Shown in pieces: positions 56,222 to 64,000 of a stretch of 64,000 nt of DNA. The notes beneath the pieces are model-generated. The model did no database searches and was not told the origin of the DNA. It saw nothing but the letters and a program-made list of their open reading frames with translations. The DNA is from Zarea fungicola (Eukaryota; Ascomycota; Sordariomycetes; Hypocreales; Cordycipitaceae), in NCBI GenBank assembly GCA_900169235.1, contig FWCC01000146.1, forward strand, positions 1 through 64,000. The letters run 5' to 3'. The stretch's first letter is position 1. Each line of letters opens with the position of its first letter. A program made the position numbers and the translations under genes.

Positions 56222-58303
56222 CTAGACAATTTCTAAATGGTGACACAATGAATTGTCCCATGCCTCCCCGTACATAATTCCATGAACATAACATGCACCG
56301 AGCAGTGCTATCTGGTCTACACGAGGCTGCTGGCGTGTAACGAAGGGCATCTTCCCTCCTTGCAAAAGAACAACCTGGTCTCCAACTGCAGTCTGCTTTG
56401 GCACGATGGCTAAGTAACCCTTCTCTGTCCTTGCGAGTCGCCTGTATAGTACTCTTTCTGTTTGTGTCCGGTAAACATTATCCTCAAGAGTTCCTATCCC
56501 AGATATAATACCGGTTGTGGCAACTGCTGCTTTGTAGACGCCGCCGCTCACACCGAGCCCCTTAAGCCAGGTTAACGCTTTCGGGCCACGAAGAGTTTTG
56601 CGGAATTTTCTGAATCCATCGAGCGCCGTCTCAGGCCCATCAACATTACCAGCACACATGGTTATGGCCAGTGCTGTCTCTACATCCTCTCCGGTCGGAT
56701 AATTGGCATATCTCTTCGAGAATGATAGCTTTTCCCACGCGGCGAGTATATCAAAGTACGTACCTAAGCCGGTAAAAAGATGTTTCACAAATGTGCCGAA
56801 ACTACCAAACGACGAAGTCATGCCACTGATTGCTAAATGATCCACCTGTGGAACGGTAAGCACATCCTCGAGCGCTACTATTCGGTCAAATATGTAGCCA
56901 GAGACGGCAAGTGAGTTTGGATTGTCTTCTGTTGGCGTTACATTCCATTCTTCACATGTTGAAGCACGAAATACTCTGTATTTGGGGTCTGCAGCCCTGT
57001 CGCGATCTTCATCCCGAATCAAGGCGACTCCAGTAGGCCGATCTATAGCGCTCCAATCAGGCACCCACGACGGCAAATTGTACGCTGAAACGGAAGCCCG
57101 ATCAGTGAGCAGAACATCTAAATTCTTGGTTGATGACATAATGGCCAGTGTTGCTCCTCTATAGCAGTCCTCGACAGAAATGGTGTAATCAGGTCTGATG
57201 CTCAATGTCTGAAGTTCTTCGCTGTCGATTAAGCCCAGTATCGAGTAAATCTTATCTCGCGGATCGCTGCTGTGTAGAGGCAATACATGCCAAAGTAACC
57301 AAAGCATATCCGCATGATCCCATTGCGCATCGGGATACTGGAGCCTCAGACGCATCAACATCATCAGAATCATGCCTCCGCTTAAGAGCTGCTCAGGCCT
57401 GCCTTCGCGAGCGCGCTCGCCAACAACTATAGCCAATGTAAATCCAAGGTGAAAGAGATCCCAATCAAGCGAACTCTCCCCGCACAGAACTAACACTTCC
57501 TTGCCAAGACAGAGTTCTTGGAGAACCCAACAGCGAGTGAACCACGGCCGACTAAGTAGTTTCAAAAACGCAGAAGCTTCTTCGCTAGTTGCAACTGGCA
57601 TCTCTCGTGCGTCGTCTGCTGTGGTACTTGACGCACCTGGCTCCTCGGCGGCGGCGATGTTTGAAGCAGTTACCCCTGCACCATTATCGCCATTGACGTC
57701 GTGAGACTGTGGGCTCTGACTTTCCGCAGCAGCTCTGCGACGCCTGCCCTCTGCTAACTTTTGGTTGGTGAGCTGTTTTCTGTTGGCGCCCCATAATAGC
57801 TCGTCATGGTTTTTCCCAATGGTCTTGTCGGTGAGTAAATCGTATCCATCTTGCACCATCCTCTCACAGAGTGGAAAGACCAAGTCACTGTCCACGTCTG
57901 CGCTGCCTAGCCATACAAGCACCCTGCTGGCCGATCTATATATGTTTGGCATGAGGGTCACTTGATGTGCTCTTTCAGAGAGATCCTCCTGATTAATGCA
58001 TATAGCATCAATCCACAGCATTCTCGGCAGATCTGTTTGGCGAAGTTGACGAAGCGCTTCGTTCAAGTGCTCCGTGACTTGAAAGGCATCTTCGTGACAC
58101 AAAATCGACGTCGTATTCTTGGGGTCCCCCCAGCAGTAGGACAACGCTTCGTATTCCCACGCGTCGGCCAATTTGACAGTGGCGAGGCTGATGCGAATTG
58201 GCTCGGTAGCTGCTTGGCTCGGCGCCAATTTTAAAATCCGAATGTAGTCGCCATCTGACCGGTCCTCTATCTTATCATACCCAAAGCTAGGCATTATGTG
58301 CAA
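56222..58303 (-). CDS. Heterokaryon-incompatibility (HET) domain protein
   Basis: A single-exon frame of 693 residues (a second ATG at 58294 could be the start). The HET domain occupies about residues 45-290 with its three boxes: YEALSYCWGDP, RMLWIDAICINQED and RVLVWLGSA, split by a polar insert of about 60 residues after position 170. Further conserved HET blocks follow (SRPWFTRCWVLQELCLG, DPRDKIYSILGL). The C-terminal ~300 residues are of unknown fold. HET proteins trigger cell death when genetically different hyphae fuse; many copies with unknown partners occur in filamentous ascomycetes. It is convergent with the MFS gene, 127 bp away, and is not expected to take part in the catabolic pathway. 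Confidence 0.93.
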   Translation of the reverse strand: MHIMPSFGYDKIEDRSDGDYIRILKLAPSQAATEPIRISLATVKLADAWEYEALSYCWGDPKNTTSILCHEDAFQVTEHLNEALRQLRQTDLPRMLWIDAICINQEDLSERAHQVTLMPNIYRSASRVLVWLGSADVDSDLVFPLCERMVQDGYDLLTDKTIGKNHDELLWGANRKQLTNQKLAEGRRRRAAAESQSPQSHDVNGDNGAGVTASNIAAAEEPGASSTTADDAREMPVATSEEASAFLKLLSRPWFTRCWVLQELCLGKEVLVLCGESSLDWDLFHLGFTLAIVVGERAREGRPEQLLSGGMILMMLMRLRLQYPDAQWDHADMLWLLWHVLPLHSSDPRDKIYSILGLIDSEELQTLSIRPDYTISVEDCYRGATLAIMSSTKNLDVLLTDRASVSAYNLPSWVPDWSAIDRPTGVALIRDEDRDRAADPKYRVFRASTCEEWNVTPTEDNPNSLAVSGYIFDRIVALEDVLTVPQVDHLAISGMTSSFGSFGTFVKHLFTGLGTYFDILAAWEKLSFSKRYANYPTGEDVETALAITMCAGNVDGPETALDGFRKFRKTLRGPKALTWLKGLGVSGGVYKAAVATTGIISGIGTLEDNVYRTQTERVLYRRLARTEKGYLAIVPKQTAVGDQVVLLQGGKMPFVTRQQPRVDQIALLGACYVHGIMYGEAWDNSLCHHLEIV

Positions 58304-59066
58304 TATCCACTCTTATAGATGTGTGACGGAACCAGTGTGGTGCAGGAGGTGGAGCGGTGCCGGCATATATGGGTAAATTAGTAGCTAAAGACTCTCCGGA
58401 GGCTTTTCGCGATCCCGTAGCTAGTCGCAACACAGTAAGACTCTGATGTGTACCTAGGGGTAGTGGCATTGATACAATTTGACATCGCAAGAGGAGTGAA
58501 AGTAGTCCCTAATGTAAGCAGCTAATATCGGATATAGCAATTTATCGTAATAAGACGACAATTGATCCGGACGCAGGCAATTTCGCTGACGGACACTGTC
58601 TGGTTTTCTTCAGCGGAGCCTAGTGCAGCGGCGAAGTCTCCTGTTAGAAATTGGCCTGGCAACCCTGCTCCCCACGGCGGTCTCCATTGTCATTGGAACC
58701 ATGTCCTGTCGGTTCATGCCTATGGTCGGACCAGCCAGGCAGACACAGCTACCACGGCTAACTTGCATAATGATTCAAGTCAATCAAGAGTAAAGGCCTC
58801 CTGATAAAATTAGCGCAAATATCCGCCTTCCTACATACTTCACAATGGTACGAAGGCTTCAGGCAATCGGGAATTTCTCAACTCATATGTTAATAGCAGC
58901 TAGCCAAACAAATTAACTTTGCGCCAAAATTAATAAGTCTCTTTTTTTTGTCTCTCCTATCCTGACTAAGTTGTGTTCCTTCTCCACGTACCCTGCACCG
59001 ATCAATTTGCTTTCAGCCACAGCTTGTAGTCCTTCACCGGCCGCATTCTAACAGGCAGCAAGCACT
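58304..59066. other. Divergent intergenic region
   Basis: 763 bp between the HET gene and the Zn2Cys6 regulator, with both promoters. A T-run lies at about 58943-58951. No coding motif found. Confidence 0.5.
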
Positions 59067-60474
59067 ATGCCCTTGCGAAACTCGTGCGAGCTGTGCCACA
59101 TATCAAAACTCAAATGCGATAGGAAAAAGCCGGTATGTACCCGTTGCGCAAAGAACGGCACAAGCTGTATCTATGCTCCCGCTAAGCGGCCGGGCGGCCG
59201 CGCAAGATACCTCCACCAGCTCCATTTTCTCTCCCCGCAAACAGCGCTATCATCGACAGCGACACCGTCGCCACGGGCACTAAAAAGGATCGGAGTTGGC
59301 AAGGATCTGCCGAGAATGCCGCGGCACATTCACAGAATAGTGCTCCACGAGATAAGACGTCACCAAAGACGATAGATCTCACTCTGCCTCCGTCTAGATC
59401 GCAAGCTGTGGGGACAGCTAGTGTAATGGCGGTGTCTCAAGTACGGCGGCAGGGTCGGATCCTAACCTGGCCACCTTTGACTCTGGCGACAGTTTATTGA
59501 CAGAGGACGCAGACGTGTTTAGCGATTCGTTGCTCCTAGTGCCTCATGAGAGACAGCGGCTCAGAGACGGAGGACCTCCGCTGGGGCCGGGCACGGAGTC
59601 AATGGCCCCGCATCGCACGACAGAGTCGCGGTCATCGTCAGCGAACCTGCAACAGCAAAGATTCTGGAAAGCCGATGCCACCAGCCTAGCAAGCGACTGC
59701 AAGTCACTCCGGGAGTGGATTCTAGCTTCACCGGTGCTGGGGCCCATAATGAATACATTGTCTGATAAAGCCGGGGGGTCAACAGAGGATTGTTTTTGTC
59801 ACACGGTCATGGCGAACCTTTTGTTCCACCAGCGCATCGCGCGCGGCATCGCGACGCGCTCACCGTTCGAGGCTTGCCTATATCTACAAAGGATACTGGA
59901 ATGGACATGGACGACGCTGAAGCAGTGCGAGGGCTGCCGAGGAGACGAGACGCTACGATTCGTGGTGGCAGGCACAGCAAAGGATGTTCTCGACAAGCAC
60001 AGAATCACGATCGAGGACACTGCCCGCTTTTCTAGGCAATCTAGCTCTTCATCACCTTTTATGATTGAAACAGCTCGTCATGCCAGACAGAAGCGCTTCT
60101 CCTGGAACAGGCAAGCAGCATCGGCAGGCCTGTCGATCACGCAAACCACTGAGCAGCAACAGGGAGTGAGCTCCTGGTCCGCCGCAGCACAGGCACCAAA
60201 CGAGTCGGACGCCAATGCGCACGATCCCTCACTCATCGGGCCCGTTCCGCTCAGGCTCGGGCAGGAAGCGGTCCACAAGTCCGTCGGGACAGTATTCCTG
60301 TGTCGCCTAGCCAGGATGAAGCTGCAGCAGCTGGCCGCGCTTCTGTCTGAGCTTGTAGAGGCGGGGCCAGGCCGAGGGACCGGGACAATGGCACAGTCGC
60401 CACTGCATACCCAAATTGCGGATATTCAGGAATGTATCAAAACTACTACGAGCATGCTTTCGACGCTCGATTAG
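59067..60474 (+). pseudogene. AflR-like Zn2Cys6 regulator with two apparent frameshifts
   Basis: The frame opens at 59067 with a textbook Zn2Cys6 cluster, CELCHISKLKCD then CTRCAKNGTSC, followed by a basic KRPGGR linker. The likely protein then continues in a second frame from about 59202 (IPPPAPFSLPANS...) and in a third from about 59424 (NGGVSSTAAGSDP...) to the stop at 60472-60474. Each change equals the loss of one base; no GT-AG or GC-AG intron of plausible length accounts for either. The C-terminal half (FCHTVMANLLFHQRIARG, LYLQRILEWTWTTLKQCEGC) resembles the regulatory region of AflR-type regulators of secondary metabolism. If the two shifts are sequencing errors, the gene is intact at about 468 residues; otherwise only a 102-residue DNA-binding fragment can be made. 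Confidence 0.6.
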
Positions 60475-62082
60475 TGGTGTTTTTTTTTTCCAATACGAAG
60501 CCGCACAGTCAGCTTCCTGGTACGATATTCCGCCAATGTACTACCAGTGAATTTTCAAAGATACATTACTTAGATAGACCTCACTTCGAAACCTCTTCCT
60601 ACCCACACTTGGAAGCAGTGTATTCAAGCCTGCCGCGGTCCCTTAGACTACTCCCTGCCTGCCTCCATAAATAAAGCAGCTAGATTCCAGAAATGCCATG
60701 CAATGATTGGGCGAAAAAGTCTGTTCCGCCATTGTGAACCTACGAGTTCAATCACTATTACTACACTGGCGCCTGGCACCGAACGAACAGGTCAGCATTG
60801 AATACATTTGACTCTAGTGACACTCCAAACCTCCTGGGGGACGAACTGCATATAATTAGAGCTCTTTCTGAAACTCATAATGACGCTGCCTACGAGCTAA
60901 CAGTGGGCCAAATTCCACAGAGCCACCGAGTAAAAGCTAAAGGAACTAGGGATATACGGTATGAACCATATCACCATAGACAACCCCCCTGTCCTGTTTG
61001 GGAGCTGGCCGAAGAGGCAACCTGAACATCTAAAGGCATATTATCCCAGGTATATCGTTTACCGACACTAGTCCTAATACCTGAGGGTTTGTCGCACACT
61101 GGCCAGTAACGACTCAGCTTCCGTTTAAGCGTGGCATCTCATCTGCCGTTTCAGAAGACTTGCACTTTGCCAAAGCAGAGTATGCACGCTCCAACAGTTT
61201 GCCTGACGTGTTGCGCAAGCACCCTAGATCAACGAGACCAATAATGTGGTGATGCTCGGAAGGTGGCGACACCGATATGAGGGCCACGCTCTTTTGAATA
61301 CCGACGAGCACGTCGATGATCCACAGGGTCGAGGCGCGGAGCATTTCCTCGATCAACCACTGTGCTACAATGACATTTGTGGTTTGTATTCTGGGTTATC
61401 AATGCCGGCACAAGCACTTGAAACTTCTTGGGCAGGTGAAGGCTGACAAACAACGGGCAGGCCGCTACATGAGCCTATGTGCTGTCTGGTTCTGTGCAGC
61501 AATGCGGTGCATTGCCTGTAAGGCTTCCACCCCGGTAGTCAGCCGCCATTAATGTAATGGAGTCTTGCCTGTACTGCAATACCAAGGCAGTTTCACAATA
61601 CAAAAAACATGGTGCTTTGTCTTGTGACGTTATACCTCTGTCGTTTCTGTTGACTCCATTGCTCAATGGGACTGAAATTCGCCAAGCGCCCAACCCAGAC
61701 ACCTACAAGAAAAACGAGGTAAAATTCATCGTAGGTCGCAGCCTGATGCCAACATTGCCCACACCTTCTCTCGATCAGCACGCCCGGCGCATTTGCGCCT
61801 TGCCAATCAAAAATCTGCCGAAGCCCAAAGGCTTAGCCACTTCGAATCTCCGCACTTCCTAAACGGGATGTCTCGCCTATGGTAGACCACTAATTGAGCT
61901 TACAGATGTTAGACTTTAATCACCTGTTTTTAATTCCTGTTTCTAATAGAAAACTCCCCTTTTCTTGTGCCCGTCTCCTTGAACTAATTTGCCCCTCACC
62001 TCTAATCTTTTCTGCAAGGCCCGTCTCTGCTTTCCTTTTACTCTGCTACAACATCACTCCCAGATACGAACACTTCTGCTTC
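60475..62082. other. Intergenic 1.6 kb, no supported gene
   Basis: Short frames only. A minus-strand frame at 61114-61356 has a plausible hydrophobic segment (LWIIDVLVGIQKSVALI) but no family motif and no intron partners, so I do not call it. The right side should hold the promoter of the following MFS gene; a pyrimidine-rich stretch lies at about 61960-62050. Confidence 0.45.
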
Positions 62083-64000
62083 ATGGAAACCCACAGTTCA
62101 GCTTCAAAGCCGATGTCTGCCGATGATGTGCCTGCTGCGGTACATCATGCCACATCGGTTGCACCTGTAAAATCTGGCCAACGCCGCTCTGACACCCCAG
62201 AGCAAAGACGCTTCCCAGTCTGGCCAACCTAGCGAATCTGGTGATACTCCGACCCAGGAACGCGAGCCAGCTCCAAAGCTACTCCTCGTCAGTCTGAGCC
62301 TGTGCCTCTCTGTCTTTTTGGCCGCTCTGGTACGTAAATCAAAGCAACAATTACCGATTTTCTTTGACGCTAAGCATAAGGACAGGACAACACCATCATT
62401 GGCACTGTAGGTAACTTCCTCCTCGCTAGTCTCGCTACGTTACGCTAAGACCTCATCTTCGCTAGGCTATACCAAAGAGTGAAGTACCCCCTAAGGAAGT
62501 TCTTCACTGGATTATGCTAAATTAATATCACAGTCACTGACAACTTCTCCAGCCAGCTTGATATTGGTTTATGGAAGCTGTAAGCCTTCGACAAAACGAC
62601 AATACCACTGCATGTCTTCGTCCTTGGCTGACCAACCACAAACCACAGCATACCTCCTCACCCAGGCATCCGTCCAACTTCTTTATGGCAAGTTATACAG
62701 CCTCTTCTCCATCAAGTGGGTCTTCCTTTATGCGGTTGGTGTCTTTGAGCTTGGCTCGCTGGTATGTGGTGTCGCCCCAACCTCCATTGCCCTGATTTGC
62801 GGGCGAGCCATCGCTGGCCTCGGCGCCGCCGGCATCTCCAGCGGTGCTATTATTAGTACGTCAACTAAAGGTTCTTTTATCTGTACAAAAAAGCGTTTCT
62901 CAACAATCCCTAGTAATTTCGTATTCCGTCCCCGTTGCTCAACGGCCCATTTACACTGGCCTCATTGGTGCCATGTACGGCATCGCCGCAGTCTGCGGCC
63001 CTCTCCTCGGCGGCGCTTTCACGGATAAAGCAACGTGGCGAGTAAGTATTCTATCCATCAATGTCTTATGTTGTCTTTCATTGGCTTACTATTACCAGGT
63101 GGTGCTTCTATATCAACCTCACTCTCGGTGCAGTAGCCATTGCGGTCATCTTTATCTTCTTCAAACCTCCAGCACAAAAGAAGACTTCTGCTGCCAGCTC
63201 CAAGACACGCCTCTCCAAATTTGATATTTCTGAAACAATAGGTCTGTTGAATCCCTGCCCAACACACGACTGCGTAGACGTACTGAAACGTATTGCTATG
63301 CTAGTTTTTATGCCTGCCATCATTTGCCTTATTCTTGCGCTGCAGTGGGGAGGCACAGTGCACCTATGGTCTAGCTGGAGAAGCATTCTACTTCTCATCC
63401 TTTTTGCGGTGCTCTTCCTTATCTGGCTGAGTATTCAATTCTGGAAAGGAGATTCGGCAACAGTGCCTCCTTGTCTGATAAAGAACCGATCTATTGCCGC
63501 CGCCTCGTGGTACATCTTCTCTCTGGGATCGTACATCTTGGTTCTCATCTACTACCTGCCTCTCTGGTTTCAGGCAGTCAAGGGCACCACTGCTGTTGAA
63601 TCAGGTATTCGGAACTTGCCCCTGATCTTGGGGTTGGTAGTTGTCTCTATTCTTACTGGCATTGGTGTCACCATCTCTGGTTACTGTAAGACGCGATCAT
63701 TTACTAAAAAGAATCGTTAATCTTTAAGCTAATCAGTAGTAGATGCCCCGTTTATGATTGCCAGCTCTGTTGTTTCCTGTACTGGACTCGGCTTGCTTAC
63801 AACGCTTGCACCGCACAGTGGATCTAACAAATGGATTGGATACCAAACTATGGTAGGCCGCAACCAAAGACTATCATTTCACTTGAGCTTCTTCTACATT
63901 ATGGATATTACTCTAACAGGCATTCCGCAGGCTGGCATTGGTATCGGCCTTGGCCTCCAACTGCCGCTCATTGTCGTCCAGACAGTTCTACCGTTAAGCC
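62083..64000 (+). pseudogene. MFS drug-efflux transporter (DHA2, 14-helix), 5' part, frame-disrupted, runs off window
   Basis: Family blocks appear in order: [104 protein letters not shown], and SGIRNLPLILG, continuing to the window end. They do not join cleanly. At 62569 two bases seem lost from a tryptophan codon (the frame then reads YGS before the donor). The intron at 63042-63098 has a donor one base out of phase with the exon that follows. The N-terminus also needs a 34-nt intron at 62167-62200 to read through. It resembles multidrug or toxin-efflux pumps of the ToxA/HC-toxin-pump group. It may be a young pseudogene or suffer from sequence errors, like the regulator next to it. Confidence 0.6.

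Noticed and set aside
61114..61453. Minus-strand frames with a hydrophobic segment
   Set aside because: No family resemblance, no splice partners and unremarkable composition; too weak to call a gene.

Overview
The window is nuclear DNA of a filamentous ascomycete (Pezizomycotina). The evidence is many short (about 45-90 nt) GT-AG introns with CTAAC-type branch sites, and typical fungal families: Pth11-like receptor, HET protein, Zn2Cys6 and C2H2 regulators, P450s, an NRPS-like reductase, and a transposon relic full of C-to-T stop codons as left by RIP. The species cannot be fixed from the sequence; the gene content would suit Hypocreales or a relative. I saw no rRNA, tRNA or CRISPR. Exon joins were worked out by hand and kept only where reading phase and family motifs agreed.

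Layout. 0.6-14 kb: GC-rich housekeeping-type and accessory genes: an extended-SDR reductase (-), a CYP52-type P450 (+), a Pth11-like membrane receptor (-), and a head-to-head pair of an allantoate-permease-type MFS carrier (-) and an aldehyde dehydrogenase (+). 14-19 kb: a long gene-poor stretch, then a ten-exon sugar-porter MFS gene. 20.5-39.2 kb: a secondary-metabolism-like block with a phospholipase-D-like protein, an aldo-keto reductase facing away from an NRPS-like adenylation/thiolation/reductase gene, a very intron-rich MFS gene meeting it tail to tail, a RIP-damaged pogo/Fot-type DNA transposon, a regulator combining two C2H2 fingers with a Zn2Cys6 cluster, and a decayed P450. The NRPS-like protein is unusual. 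Its last ~200 residues are a gluconokinase-type domain whose Walker A lysine is gone, and its carrier domain carries a T7-run frameshift.

40-56 kb: an ADP-ribosylglycohydrolase, then what looks like an aromatic-catabolism cluster: an aldehyde dehydrogenase of the vanillin/salicylaldehyde type, a C2H2 regulator, a two-domain extradiol (VOC-fold) dioxygenase, a fumarylacetoacetate-hydrolase-family enzyme, an MhpA-like FAD hydroxylase and an MFS carrier. Together these could oxidise an aromatic aldehyde to the acid, hydroxylate it to a catechol-type compound, open the ring by meta-cleavage and process the product. Meta-cleavage clusters are familiar in bacteria and rarely described in fungi.

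56-64 kb: an intact HET-domain gene, an AflR-like Zn2Cys6 regulator with two apparent 1-nt frameshifts, and the 5' part of a drug-efflux MFS gene with reading-frame defects, cut by the window edge. Four of the introns I could place use GC rather than GT donors. Two short N runs (19540-19541 and 33117-33123) show this is a draft assembly, so single-base frameshifts may be sequence errors.
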